From NCBI GenBank assembly GCA_027531145.1, contig JAPZRF010000014.1:1-64000 (forward strand): a DNA stretch of 64,000 bases. The letters are read 5' to 3'. The position numbers were made by a program, and so were the translations under genes. Shown here in pieces: positions 33,017-41,744 of this stretch. How positions within the stretch are numbered: position 1 is the first letter of the stretch; each line of letters opens with the position of its first letter. Source of the stretch: Brevundimonas sp. (GTDB taxonomy: Bacteria > Pseudomonadota > Alphaproteobacteria > Caulobacterales > Caulobacteraceae). A model generated the notes under the pieces. The model worked only from the letters and a program-made list of their open reading frames with translations. It made no database searches and had not been told where the DNA came from.

Positions 33017-34816
33017 CTAGAAGCGAGCCGTCCCGGCCAGGATATTGGCGTACACTGTCGGTGACAGCTTCTGATACCCGTTCCTGCCGCCACGGAAGTA
33101 CAGGTTCGGCCCGGCCAGCGCCGGATCGAAGCCCTCGGTCACGAGGTCTATCTTGCGGTACTTGAACGTCCCGGTGGTGTCCGCAGCCTTGAGCAGCCGC
33201 ACGAACACCGGCTGGGCGTAGGCGGGAAGCTCGGCCGTCACCCACTCGCCGAACGCCCTGGCCGAAAAAGCCCCGTCCATGATCAGCGCCGCCATTCCGG
33301 CCTTGCCGTCCTGGCCGGGCACCGGCACGCCGTAGACGATAGCCTCGGCCACGCCGGGGGCTGCGGACAGCCGCTCCTGCACCTCGTTGGTCGAGACGTT
33401 CTCGCCCTTCCAGCGGAAGGTGTCGCCTATGCGGTCGATGAAATAGTAGTAGCCCTCTGAGTCCTGACGCATCAGGTCGCCCGTGCGGAACCAGCGGTCT
33501 CCGCGCTCGAACACATCCTCGAGCACCTTCTTCTTCGAGGCGGCCGCATCGGCATAGCCCGAGTAGCTCTGGCGCAGTTCGTCCCCGATCCGCCCGATCG
33601 CCTCGCCGATCTCGCCCACGGCCACGGGAAGGCACAGGCCATTGATGCTCCGCGCGGGCTCTTCTGTCTCGACGTCGAATGCGATCAGCCGGATGTTGAT
33701 CTGCTTCTTCAGGAACCACGGCACGCGACCGATGGCACCCGGCTTGCCGTCGAAGTTGAACAACGAGACATTGCCTTCCGTCGAGCCGTAGAACTCCAGG
33801 ATGTCCGGGATCCGGAAGCGCCCCTTGAAGTCGCTCCACACCTCTGGCCGCAAGCCGTTGCCGAAGGCAAGTCGCAGCTTGTGCGCCCGCTCCTCCGGAT
33901 GCTCGGGACTGTTGACGAGGTAGCGGCAGAGCTCGCCGATATAGACGAAGGTGGTGGCACCGCTGGCGACAACGTCGGCCCAGAAGCCCCCGGCCGAGAA
34001 CCTGCGCCGGATGATGACCGCACCGCCGTTCAGCAGCGTCGATCCCACGCCGGCGAGACCCCCAGTCGCGTGGTACAGCGGCAGGCAGTTGTAGACGCGG
34101 TCCTTATGAGTCGACCTGGTCGCGCCGGCAAAGGCCCGCATGTAGGTGCGCGCTCGAGCATGGATGATCTTGGCGGCCTTGGGCAACCCTGTGGTGCCCG
34201 AGGTGTACATGTACATGGCCACGTCGCGGTTGGTCAGACCCTCCCGCAGCGACCGGGCCGGACGCACGGAGGAGGCACCTCGCACGCCGGCCTCGAGGCT
34301 CCGACGGTCGCCGCTCTCCTCCGCCAGCTGCAGCCCGAGCACCCACAGCGACAGCGACTTATCGGCCATCGGACGGGCGCTCTCGAGCGCCTCGAGAGAC
34401 TCGGTGTCGCAGATTACCTGGGAGGCGGCGACGAGATTGAGGCAGTGGGCAAGGGGTGCGCCGATGAGGTTGGTGTTGATCAGGGCGCAGGGCACGCCAA
34501 CCTTGGACAGGCCGAGCCAGGCGGCGATGTAGTCCACCCGGTTGTTCATCATCAGGGCGACGACATCCGACCGTCGCAGGCCACGGCTGCGGGCCCAGTG
34601 GCCGTAACGGTTGGCCAGGGCGTCGAGATCGCGATAGGTCAGGCGCCGCCGTTCGTCCTCAAGGGCAACAAGGTCCGGGAACTGATCGACGACGGCCTCG
34701 ATGTCATCACAGAGCAGGTCCGCGCTGTCCATGGCGATCGGCGCCATACGATTCAGCAGCCGCCTGAGTCCCGACACGAACTTCAGGTCGCGCCGGACAT
34801 TCGCGATCAGCCCCAT
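33017..34816 (-). CDS. Long-chain acyl-CoA synthetase (FATP/FadD6-like)
   Basis: This adenylate-forming enzyme activates fatty or similar acids to CoA thioesters. The AMP-binding loop YTSGTTGLPKAAK is at about residues 204-216, the FYGSTEGNVSLFN motif near 345, the RTGDLMRQDSEGYYYFIDRI hinge region near 455 and the C-terminal catalytic-lysine segment GTFKYRKIDL near 555. The N-terminal RRLLNRMAP and overall 599-residue size match the very-long-chain/FATP subgroup rather than FadD. It is divergent from the MerR-family regulator across a 170-bp gap that contains an operator-like dyad, so MerR control is likely. Confidence 0.92.
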   Translation of the reverse strand: MGLIANVRRDLKFVSGLRRLLNRMAPIAMDSADLLCDDIEAVVDQFPDLVALEDERRRLTYRDLDALANRYGHWARSRGLRRSDVVALMMNNRVDYIAAWLGLSKVGVPCALINTNLIGAPLAHCLNLVAASQVICDTESLEALESARPMADKSLSLWVLGLQLAEESGDRRSLEAGVRGASSVRPARSLREGLTNRDVAMYMYTSGTTGLPKAAKIIHARARTYMRAFAGATRSTHKDRVYNCLPLYHATGGLAGVGSTLLNGGAVIIRRRFSAGGFWADVVASGATTFVYIGELCRYLVNSPEHPEERAHKLRLAFGNGLRPEVWSDFKGRFRIPDILEFYGSTEGNVSLFNFDGKPGAIGRVPWFLKKQINIRLIAFDVETEEPARSINGLCLPVAVGEIGEAIGRIGDELRQSYSGYADAAASKKKVLEDVFERGDRWFRTGDLMRQDSEGYYYFIDRIGDTFRWKGENVSTNEVQERLSAAPGVAEAIVYGVPVPGQDGKAGMAALIMDGAFSARAFGEWVTAELPAYAQPVFVRLLKAADTTGTFKYRKIDLVTEGFDPALAGPNLYFRGGRNGYQKLSPTVYANILAGTARF

Positions 34817-34954
34817 CGTTGAGCAGCCTCCCTGCTGATGTCTTCTGTCTGGTGATGGAGAAGGTGCGGCGACGGGTCAACCGGCAGGGGAACCCGCCAG
34901 CGGTTCTTTTGTCACGCCGCGCTGCGAGGTCGCAGCCGGAGCAAACAACCTTCC

Positions 34955-34972
34955 CTTTACGTGCGCGTCAAG
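34955..34972. promoter_or_regulatory. MerR-type operator dyad between acyl-CoA synthetase and regulator
   Basis: CTTTACGTGCGCGTCAAG is an 18-bp dyad, 14 of 18 positions symmetrical, placed 15 bp upstream of the MerR gene ATG. The form resembles TTTACG-N-CGTAAA sites of LiuR-like MerR regulators of acyl-CoA metabolism (recalled knowledge). The TAAGATT that follows may be part of the regulator promoter. Confidence 0.55.
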
Positions 34973-34986
34973 ATAAGATTAGAGTC

Positions 34987-35472
34987 ATGGCAATCGCCGA
35001 CGAACATCGTACCTACACGATCCGCCAGTTGTGCCGCGAGTCCGGAGCGACAGCGCGAGCGCTGAGGTTCTACGAGGACAAGGGCCTGCTCAACCCGGCC
35101 CGCAAGGGTCAGACGCGCGTTTATGACTCCCGCGACCGCGCCCGCCTGAAGCTGATTCTGCGAGGGCGCCGCATCGGCTTCACCTTGCGGGAAATCCAGC
35201 AGATGCTGGACCTGTATGACCACAAGGATCACAACTCCCATCAGATGGCCGTGGCCCTGCGCCGCCATCGCGCCCAGATCGAGCAGCTGCGCCGCCAGCG
35301 CGACGATCTGGATGAGGCGATCTCCACCGCCGAAGAAGCTTGCCGGGTGATGGAGCAGAAGCTGGGCCAGTTCCGGCCCGACCTGCTGCCCGGCGCCGAG
35401 GAGTACGCCAGCCTGCTTGGCGAGCGGCTGAACCCTGAACCCATCGTCCACGCCTTCAAAGCGAGAGCTTGA
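34987..35472 (+). CDS. MerR family transcriptional regulator, 161 aa
   Basis: The N-terminal winged helix (about residues 9-75) has TYTIRQLCRESGATARALRF and YEDKGLLNPARKGQTRVYDS, the MerR hallmark. A coiled-coil dimerisation helix follows (about 85-130, EQLRRQRDDLDEAISTAEEA). There is no metal-binding cysteine pair, and the size and helix fit the LiuR/acyl-CoA-metabolism subgroup. The ATG at 34987 was chosen because the domain begins there. The two acyl-CoA dehydrogenase genes follow within two bases, so it likely autoregulates this operon and the divergent synthetase. Confidence 0.9.
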   Translation: MAIADEHRTYTIRQLCRESGATARALRFYEDKGLLNPARKGQTRVYDSRDRARLKLILRGRRIGFTLREIQQMLDLYDHKDHNSHQMAVALRRHRAQIEQLRRQRDDLDEAISTAEEACRVMEQKLGQFRPDLLPGAEEYASLLGERLNPEPIVHAFKARA

Positions 35473-35474
35473 CC

Positions 35475-37256
35475 ATGCCCTACAAGGCCCCTGTCCGCGA
35501 CCTGACCTTCTTCCTCAACGAGGTCCTGGAGATCGACCGCTACACAAATCAGGCGGGCTTCTCGGACGTCTCGTCCGATCTGGTGGGCCAGATCCTCGAG
35601 GAAGGGGCGAAGTTCGCCGAGGAGGTCATCGCCCCGCTGAACCGCGTCGGCGACCAGGAAGGCTGCAAGTGGGATGACGGCAAGGTCACCGGCCCCACCG
35701 GCTGGAAGGAAGCCTATCTGCAGATGGTCGAGGCGGGCTGGCCGAGCCTGACCTGTGATCCCGAGTACGGCGGCCAGGGCATGCCGGCCATCGTCGGTAT
35801 GGCGTTCGGGCAGTTCACCGCCGCCGCCTCCCCGGCCTTCTCCATGTACCCCGGACTGACGCACGGCTGTTACGAGGCGCTGCACGCCAACGGCAACCCC
35901 GAGCAGAAGGCGAAGTATCTGCCCAAGCTGGCCTCGGGCGAGTGGGGCGGCACCATGAACCTGACCGAGCCCCAGTGCGGTACCGATCTTGGTCTGATCC
36001 GGTCCAAGGCCGTGCCGAACGGAGACGGGAGCTACGCCATCACCGGCCAGAAGATCTGGATCAGCTCGGGCGAGCACGACTTCACCGACAACATCATCCA
36101 CCTGGTGCTGGCCCGCATCGAGGGCGCGCCAGCGGGCATAAAGGGCATCAGCCTGTTCGTCGTGCCGAAGTTCATGGTCAACGACGACGGCTCCCTCGGC
36201 GAGCGAAACAGCCTCAAGTGCGTGGGCCTTGAGCACAAGATGGGCATCCACGGGAATGCCACCTGCGTCATGCAGTACGATGATGCCAGGGGCTGGCTGG
36301 TCGGTCAGGAGAACAAGGGCATGGCCGCCATGTTCGTGATGATGAACGAGGCCCGCCTCGGCACTGGCCTGCAGGGGCTGGCTATCGCCACCGCCGCCTA
36401 CCAGGCCGCCGCCGAGTTCGCCAGGGACCGCCTGCAGGGCCGCAGCCTGACCGGACCGAAGAACGCCGACGGCCCCGCCGACCCGATCATCGTCCACCCG
36501 GACGTGCGCCGCATGCTGCTGGAGGCCAAGGCCATCGTCGAGGGCGGTCAGGCCTTCGTGCTCTGGACCGCGCTCCAGGCCGACCTGCAGCGCGCCGAGG
36601 ACGAGGCGGTGGCGACCAAGGCCCGAGATTACATGGGGTTGATTACCCCGGTGCTGAAGGCATATCTGACCGACCGTGGTTTCCACGCCGCGTCGCTGGC
36701 GATGCAGGTGCATGGCGGGTCGGGCTACACCGAGCACTTCCCGGCCAGCCAGTACCTGCGCGACGCACGCATCACCATGATCTACGAGGGTGCCAACGGC
36801 ATTCAGGCGCTGGACCTGGTCGGCCGCAAGCTGCCGGCCAACGGCGGCCGCGCCATCATGAGCTGGTTCGCCGACATCGACGCCTATGTCGCCGAGCACG
36901 GCGGCAACGAGGCGATCAGGCCGTTCATCGACGGCCTCGCCGAGTCCAGGAAGGCGCTGCAGGAGGGCACCATGTGGCTGATGCAGAACGGCATGCAGAA
37001 CCCGGACAACGCCGGCGCGGCCTCGACCGACTATCTGCACATCTTCGGCCTGACCGCCCTCGCCTATGTCTGGGCCCAGATGGCCGTCGCGGCGCAGAAG
37101 CAGATCGACGCCGGCTCGACCGATCCGTTCTACGCCGGCAAGATCGCCACCGGTCGCTACTTCGTCGAGCGCATGCTGCCCGACGTCGGTGCCCACCTGA
37201 GGAAGCTGAAGACCGGCGCCGACGTGCTGATGAGCGTGCCGGCTGATGCCTTCTGA
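35475..37256 (+). CDS. Acyl-CoA dehydrogenase with C-terminal extension (DmdC-like), 593 aa
   Basis: This FAD-dependent dehydrogenase introduces the 2,3 double bond in an acyl-CoA and donates electrons to ETF. It belongs to the long (about 590-600 residue) class with an extra C-terminal domain, which includes 3-methylmercaptopropionyl-CoA dehydrogenase DmdC and broad-chain enzymes. Seen motifs are NLTEPQCGTDLGLI near residue 160, GQKIWISSGEHD, and QVHGGSGYTEHFPASQYLRD with TMIYEGANGIQALDL near 435 holding the catalytic glutamate. The ATG at 35475 is two bases after the MerR stop. The GNAT gene overlaps its end. Confidence 0.92.
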   Translation: MPYKAPVRDLTFFLNEVLEIDRYTNQAGFSDVSSDLVGQILEEGAKFAEEVIAPLNRVGDQEGCKWDDGKVTGPTGWKEAYLQMVEAGWPSLTCDPEYGGQGMPAIVGMAFGQFTAAASPAFSMYPGLTHGCYEALHANGNPEQKAKYLPKLASGEWGGTMNLTEPQCGTDLGLIRSKAVPNGDGSYAITGQKIWISSGEHDFTDNIIHLVLARIEGAPAGIKGISLFVVPKFMVNDDGSLGERNSLKCVGLEHKMGIHGNATCVMQYDDARGWLVGQENKGMAAMFVMMNEARLGTGLQGLAIATAAYQAAAEFARDRLQGRSLTGPKNADGPADPIIVHPDVRRMLLEAKAIVEGGQAFVLWTALQADLQRAEDEAVATKARDYMGLITPVLKAYLTDRGFHAASLAMQVHGGSGYTEHFPASQYLRDARITMIYEGANGIQALDLVGRKLPANGGRAIMSWFADIDAYVAEHGGNEAIRPFIDGLAESRKALQEGTMWLMQNGMQNPDNAGAASTDYLHIFGLTALAYVWAQMAVAAQKQIDAGSTDPFYAGKIATGRYFVERMLPDVGAHLRKLKTGADVLMSVPADAF

Positions 37257-37728
37257 GGCGACAGGCCTGCGATTTGAGTCCCTGGATCATGATCGCGTCG
37301 CGGCGCTCGCTCGCGACCCGGCCTCGGCCTTGGAGTTGTGCTCGAACGCCGACCGGATCGCGGACCTTGTCAGCAGCGTAATGGCGTCCACCATCGCGCT
37401 CTACGAGCCAAGCGGATCCTATGCCCCGTGGATCTCCTACCTCGCCTGGGACGGCAACTCCGCCGTGGGCAGTTGCAGCTTCGTATCTCCGCCGAGAGAC
37501 GGGGAGGTCGAGATCGCCTATTTCACCTTCCCCGGCGGGGAAGGTCGCGGCCACGCGACCGCCATGGCCGCGGCGCTAACCCTCATGGCCCTCGAGAATG
37601 GCGCCCGCCCCATCGCGCACACCCTGCCTGAAGAAAACGCCTCCACCCGCATCTTCGCAAACTGGGCTTCATTCGCTCGGGCGTCGCCCAGGATGACGAG
37701 GTTGGCGAGGTTTGGCGCTGGACCCTAG
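37246..37728 (+). CDS. GNAT family N-acetyltransferase with 3' frameshift
   Basis: This is a small acetyltransferase of the GNAT fold. The acetyl-CoA-binding region FPGGEGRGHATAMAAALTLM is at about residues 94-113 and is followed by HTLPEENASTRIF, which in relatives continues KLGFxxxG. Here the frame breaks after TRIF: the plus-one frame from 37659 reads KLGFIRSGVAQDDEVGEVWR and ends at TGA 37745, exactly overlapping the next gene's ATG as ATGA. One base is therefore missing near 37658, and the annotated frame runs out at 37728. This is either a sequencing error or a recent mutation. It overlaps the upstream dehydrogenase by 11 bp. Confidence 0.75.
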   Translation: MPSEATGLRFESLDHDRVAALARDPASALELCSNADRIADLVSSVMASTIALYEPSGSYAPWISYLAWDGNSAVGSCSFVSPPRDGEVEIAYFTFPGGEGRGHATAMAAALTLMALENGARPIAHTLPEENASTRIFANWASFARASPRMTRLARFGAGP

Positions 37729-37741
37729 CCCCGGAAGCCCG

Positions 37742-38905
37742 ATGAACGTCCTCAACGTCCCCGAACCCGACTTCATGCAGGACGAGGAGATCGTCCTCTT
37801 CTCCGACTCCGTCGCCAAATGGATCGACGAGCACGCCCCGCCCGAGGCCGTCCAGTCCTGGATCGCCAACTCCACCGTGCCGCGCGCGCTGTGGAACAAG
37901 GCCGGCGAGGCGGGCCTCTTGGGCCTGTCCATGCCCGAGGAAGACGGCGGCATGGGCGGCGACTATCGCCACGAGGTCGTGCTGATGCGCCAGCTGGGCT
38001 GGAAGGGCGCGGACCACTTCGGCATCTCGCTGCACAACGCCATCGTCGCCCCCTACATCTGGCACTATGGCACGCCGGAGCAGAAAGAGCGCTGGCTCCC
38101 GCGCCTGCTGACCGGCGAACTGGTCGGCGCGATCGCCATGACCGAGCCCGGCGCGGGAAGCGACCTGCAGGGCGTCAAGACCACCGCCATCAAGTCCGGC
38201 AACCAGTATGTGGTGAACGGCTCCAAGACCTTCATCACCAACGGCCAGCTGGCCAACTTCATCATCGTGGTGGCCAAGACCGACCCGGCCGAGGGCGCCA
38301 AGGGCACCAGCCTGATCGTGGTCGAGACCGACGGGGCCGAGGGCTTCGAGCGCGGGCGCAACCTCCACAAGATCGGCATGGAGGGCAACGACACCTCCGA
38401 GCTATTCTTCAACGACGTGAAGGTGCCCGGCGAGAACATCATCGGCGGCGCCGAGGGCCTGGGCTTCATCCAGCTGATGCAACAGCTGCCGCAGGAGCGC
38501 CTGAACATCGCCGTTCAGGGCGTGGCGGCGGCCGAGCGCGGCCTGGCGGAAACGGTGGAGTACGTGAAGGGCCGGAAGGCGTTCGGGAAACGCATCCTCG
38601 ACTTCCAGAACACCCAGTTCAAGCTGGCCGAGGTCAAGACCAAGCTGACCGTCGCCCGCGTCTTCGTCGACCACTGCATCGGCCTGCACCTGAAGGGTCA
38701 GCTGGACGCCGTCACCGCCTCTATGGCCAAATACTGGGTCACCGACATTCAGGGCGAGACCATCGACGAGATGCTCCAGCTCCACGGCGGCTACGGCTAC
38801 ATGAACGAGTACCCGATCGCCCAGCTGTACAAGGACGCCCGAGTGCAGCGGATCTACGGCGGCACTAACGAGATCATGAAGGTGCTGATCGCGCGGACGC
38901 TCTAG
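37742..38905 (+). CDS. Acyl-CoA dehydrogenase, 387 aa
   Basis: This is a standard-length FAD acyl-CoA dehydrogenase feeding ETF and ETF-QO. Signature segments are GAIAMTEPGAGSDLQGVKT (about residues 135-153), YVVNGSKTFITNGQLANFII, QERLNIAVQGVAAAERGLAE and QLHGGYGYMNEYPIAQLYKD, followed by VQRIYGGTNEIMKVLIARTL with the catalytic glutamate near 380. The ATG at 37742 would overlap the corrected GNAT frame as ATGA. With the MerR gene, the first dehydrogenase and the GNAT it forms a four-gene operon. The chain-length preference cannot be told. Confidence 0.93.
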   Translation: MNVLNVPEPDFMQDEEIVLFSDSVAKWIDEHAPPEAVQSWIANSTVPRALWNKAGEAGLLGLSMPEEDGGMGGDYRHEVVLMRQLGWKGADHFGISLHNAIVAPYIWHYGTPEQKERWLPRLLTGELVGAIAMTEPGAGSDLQGVKTTAIKSGNQYVVNGSKTFITNGQLANFIIVVAKTDPAEGAKGTSLIVVETDGAEGFERGRNLHKIGMEGNDTSELFFNDVKVPGENIIGGAEGLGFIQLMQQLPQERLNIAVQGVAAAERGLAETVEYVKGRKAFGKRILDFQNTQFKLAEVKTKLTVARVFVDHCIGLHLKGQLDAVTASMAKYWVTDIQGETIDEMLQLHGGYGYMNEYPIAQLYKDARVQRIYGGTNEIMKVLIARTL

Positions 38906-38949
38906 CCCCCGCTCTGGACCCCCGCCGCGCCGGACGATAGGTCGGATCC

Positions 38950-39669
38950 ATGATCCGCCTCCACGTCACCGCAGACCTGTCCGCCGGCGCGGCCGTGGCG
39001 CCGACGCCTGACCAGTCGCGCTACCTGACCCAGGTGATGCGGCTGGGCGCGGGGGACGCCCTGCGGCTTTTCAACGGGCGCGACGGCGAGTGGCGCGCGA
39101 CCGTCGCCGAGGTGCTGAAGAAGGGCGTCGTGCTGCGCGCCGAGGTGCGGGTGCGCGACCAGATCGCGCCACCGGACGTGGAGCTGCTGCTCGCCACGGT
39201 GAAGAAGTCGGCGCTGGAGTTCGCGGTCGAGAAGGCCACGGAGCTGGGCGCCGCGCGGATCCGGCTGATCACCACCGCCCGGACCCAGCCGCAGCACCTG
39301 CGGCTGGACCGGCTGGACGCCATCGCCGAGGAAAGCGCCGAGCAGACCGGGCGACTGGACGTGCCGGCGGTGGACGATCCGGTCAAGCTGACTGCCCTGC
39401 TCGATCGCTGGGATCCGGCGCGACGGATCATGTTGTGCGACGAGACTGGCGGGCCGCCGGCGATCGCCGCCCTGACCGACGCGGGCCCAGGGCCCTGGGC
39501 CATCCTCATCGGCCCCGAGGGCGGCTTCGCCCCGGAGGAGCGGGACCGTCTGCGCGCGATGGACTGCGCCGTGCCCCTCTCGCTGGGGCCGCGAATCCTG
39601 CGCGCCGACACGGCCGCCGTGACGGCGCTCTCGCTCTGGCAGGCAACGCTGGGCGACTGGAAGCGCTGA
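38950..39669 (+). CDS. rsmE: 16S rRNA (uracil(1498)-N(3))-methyltransferase
   Basis: This SPOUT-fold methyltransferase modifies U1498 of 16S rRNA. The N-terminal PUA-like domain (residues about 1-70) includes RYLTQVMRLGAGDALRLFNG, and the knotted domain shows KATELGAARIRLITTARTQP, ESAEQTGR and the cofactor-binding IGPEGGFAPEERD, LSLGPRILRADTAA segments. At 239 residues it has family length. It lies 45 bp after the dehydrogenase and is followed by gshA. Confidence 0.94.
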   Translation: MIRLHVTADLSAGAAVAPTPDQSRYLTQVMRLGAGDALRLFNGRDGEWRATVAEVLKKGVVLRAEVRVRDQIAPPDVELLLATVKKSALEFAVEKATELGAARIRLITTARTQPQHLRLDRLDAIAEESAEQTGRLDVPAVDDPVKLTALLDRWDPARRIMLCDETGGPPAIAALTDAGPGPWAILIGPEGGFAPEERDRLRAMDCAVPLSLGPRILRADTAAVTALSLWQATLGDWKR

Positions 39670-39747
39670 CGCCGTCCGTTACATGACGCCGCCTCTTGAG
39701 CGGGGCCCTGCCCTCTCCCATCTAGGCGCGATACGCGGGGAACACGC

Positions 39748-41109
39748 ATGACCGACCAGCCGCCGCTCTCAACCGACGATCTCGTCGGCGTCATGGCGAG
39801 GGGCATCAAGCCGCGCGATCAGTGGCGGATCGGGGCCGAGCACGAAAAGTTCGGATTCAACCGGATGAGCCTGAAGAGACCGGCCTATGGCGGCCCGAAC
39901 GGCATCCGCGCCATGCTGGACGGCCTGACCCGCTTCGGCTGGGCACCGGTCTACGAGGGTGAGCATGTCATCGCCCTCGAGCGGGCGAATGCCGAGGGCT
40001 ACATGGCCTCCGTCAGCCTGGAGCCTGGCGGCCAGTTTGAGCTGTCCGGCGCACCGCTGAAGACCATCCATGACATCTGCAACGAGACCGGCCAGCACCT
40101 GATGGAGGTCAAGCAGGTCGCCGACCAGCTGGACCTCGGCTTCCTGGGCCTCGGCTTCGATCCGATGTGGACCCGCGAGGACATCCCGGTGATGCCCAAG
40201 GGCCGCTACGACATCATGCGCGCCTACATGCCCAAGGTCGGCTCGCTGGGCCTCGACATGATGCTGCGCACCTCCACAATCCAGGCCAACCTCGACTTCG
40301 AGTCCGAGGTCGACATGGTCGAGAAGTTCCGCGTCAGCCTGGCGCTGCAGCCGGTGGCCACGGCCCTGTTCGCCAACAGCCCCTTCACGGAGGGCCGGCC
40401 CAACGGCTTCGTGTCGGCGCGGGCCAACGTCTGGACGGACACCGACGCCGACCGCACGGGTATGCTCAACTTCGTGTTCGAGGACGGCTTCGGCTTCGAG
40501 CGCTACGCCGACTACGCGCTCGATGTGCCGATGTACTTCGTCAAACGCGACGGGCGCTATGTGGACGTGGCGGGGCGCTCCTTCCGGGACTTCCTCGACG
40601 GCCGCCTGCCGGAGCTGCCCGGCGACCGGCCGACGCTGAAGGACTGGGGCGACCATCTGACGACCCTGTTCCCCGAGGTGCGGCTCAAGTCCTATCTGGA
40701 GATGCGCGGCGCCGATGGCGGGCCGTGGAGCCGGATCTGCGCCCTGCCCGCCCTCTGGGCCGGCATCCTCTATGACGCCCCGTCGCAGGCGGCGGCCTGG
40801 GACCTGTGCAAGGGCTGGGCGGTTGAGGACCACGAGCGGCTGCGGCGCGACGTGACCCGCCTGGGCCTGCGCGCCGAGGTCGGCGGCCGGATGCTGCGGG
40901 ACGTGGCCGTGGACATGGTGGCGATCGCCAAGCAGGGCCTGAAGAACCGGGCCGCCTTCTCCGGCGGCATGGTCGACGAGCGCGGTTATCTGGCCGAGCT
41001 GGAAGACATCGCCGACTCCGGCGTGACTCCGGCGGAGCGCCTGCTGGATCTCTATCACGGTGCCTGGGGCGGCGACCTCAGCCGGGTCTACCGCGACTTC
41101 GCCTACTGA
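39748..41109 (+). CDS. gshA: Glutamate--cysteine ligase, plant/alphaproteobacterial type
   Basis: It catalyses the first step of glutathione synthesis. The sequence follows the GCS2-like plant type: RIGAEHEKFGFNRM near residues 27-40, VSLEPGGQFELSGAPLKTIH near 93-112, GLGFDPMWTREDIPVMPKGR near 134-153 and SRANVWTDTDADRTG-type loop (here SARANVWTDTDADRTG). Cysteines at CNETGQ and in the C-terminal half are present. At 453 residues it has family length. The rsmE-gshA order is common in Caulobacterales as far as I recall. It likely works with glutathione synthetase encoded elsewhere. Confidence 0.95.
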   Translation: MTDQPPLSTDDLVGVMARGIKPRDQWRIGAEHEKFGFNRMSLKRPAYGGPNGIRAMLDGLTRFGWAPVYEGEHVIALERANAEGYMASVSLEPGGQFELSGAPLKTIHDICNETGQHLMEVKQVADQLDLGFLGLGFDPMWTREDIPVMPKGRYDIMRAYMPKVGSLGLDMMLRTSTIQANLDFESEVDMVEKFRVSLALQPVATALFANSPFTEGRPNGFVSARANVWTDTDADRTGMLNFVFEDGFGFERYADYALDVPMYFVKRDGRYVDVAGRSFRDFLDGRLPELPGDRPTLKDWGDHLTTLFPEVRLKSYLEMRGADGGPWSRICALPALWAGILYDAPSQAAAWDLCKGWAVEDHERLRRDVTRLGLRAEVGGRMLRDVAVDMVAIAKQGLKNRAAFSGGMVDERGYLAELEDIADSGVTPAERLLDLYHGAWGGDLSRVYRDFAY

Positions 41110-41164
41110 TCTTTTCCTCCGACGCGGCCTGCGGCATCCTCAGCCCGGGTGGAGGGAGATCATC

Positions 41165-41494
41165 ATGAGCGACACGGAAGCGGGTCTGCGCGAGGAGGCC
41201 GAGCGGCGGGCCCAGGCGCGGATGGGCGTTCGCGTGCACGCCTTTGTCTATGTGCTGGTCAACGGCGGCCTGCTGGCGCTGGATTATCTGACGGACCGCC
41301 AGTTCGACTGGGCCTGGTGGCCGATGCTGGGCTGGGGCATCGGCCTCGTGGCCCATTTCGTCAGCGTCAGCTACGCCCTGTCCGGCGCCCACGACCGGGG
41401 CGGTGGCGCGCGAGCTGGAGTTACTGCGCCAGCGACAGCGCAAGGGTTGACAAGGTTTGCCATCGGGCGAACCCTCGCCCCATGGCGACCATGA
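41165..41494 (+). CDS. 2TM domain protein with frameshifted C-terminus
   Basis: The N-terminal part has the 2TM-domain pattern: a charged helix EAERRAQARMGVRVHAFVYV, two membrane helices (about residues 20-70) and the end motif SYALSGAHDR. The family continues with a short charged helix. In the given frame the tail is instead GGGARAGVTAPATAQGLTRF. Removing one G from the GGGG run at 41397-41400 restores AVARELELLRQRQRKG with a stop at 41450, the expected ending. The frameshift is therefore very probably a base-calling error in a G-run or a fresh mutation. The shown frame also overlaps the antitoxin start, which the corrected frame would not. Confidence 0.65.
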   Translation: MSDTEAGLREEAERRAQARMGVRVHAFVYVLVNGGLLALDYLTDRQFDWAWWPMLGWGIGLVAHFVSVSYALSGAHDRGGGARAGVTAPATAQGLTRFAIGRTLAPWRP

Positions 41495-41742
41495 ACATCT
41501 CCCTGCCGGCCCAGCTGAAGGCCTGGGTCGAGTCCCGATCCGCTGACGGGCGCTACGCCAACGCCAGCGACTACGTCCGCGACCTGATCCGTCGTGACCA
41601 GGAGCGGGCGGAGAAGATCGCGCACATGCAGAGGCTGGTCGACGAGGCTTACGCCTCAGGCGTCAGCGACAAGAGCTTTGAGGAGATCATCGGCGAGGCC
41701 CGGGCCGAGGCCGACGCCCGGGCGGCCACGCAGGCCGCCTGA
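41482..41742 (+). CDS. ParD-like antitoxin, type II toxin-antitoxin system
   Basis: This is a ribbon-helix-helix protein that binds its own promoter and neutralises the toxin. The N-terminus MATMNISLPAQLKAWVESRS then YANASDYVRDLIRRDQERAE is the ParD/CopG signature (residues about 1-45), and the acidic C-terminal half (EEIIGEARAEADARAA) would wrap the toxin. At 86 residues it has family length. The ATG at 41482 or the one three codons later could be used. The ParE-like toxin gene starts two bases after its stop. Confidence 0.9.
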   Translation: MATMNISLPAQLKAWVESRSADGRYANASDYVRDLIRRDQERAEKIAHMQRLVDEAYASGVSDKSFEEIIGEARAEADARAATQAA

Positions 41743-41744
41743 CC

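Noticed and set aside
34987-38905. Leucine/isovalerate degradation (Liu) operon
   Set aside because: The MerR protein and acyl-CoA dehydrogenases would fit, but the carboxylase, enoyl-CoA hydratase and HMG-CoA lyase genes expected in a liu operon are missing.
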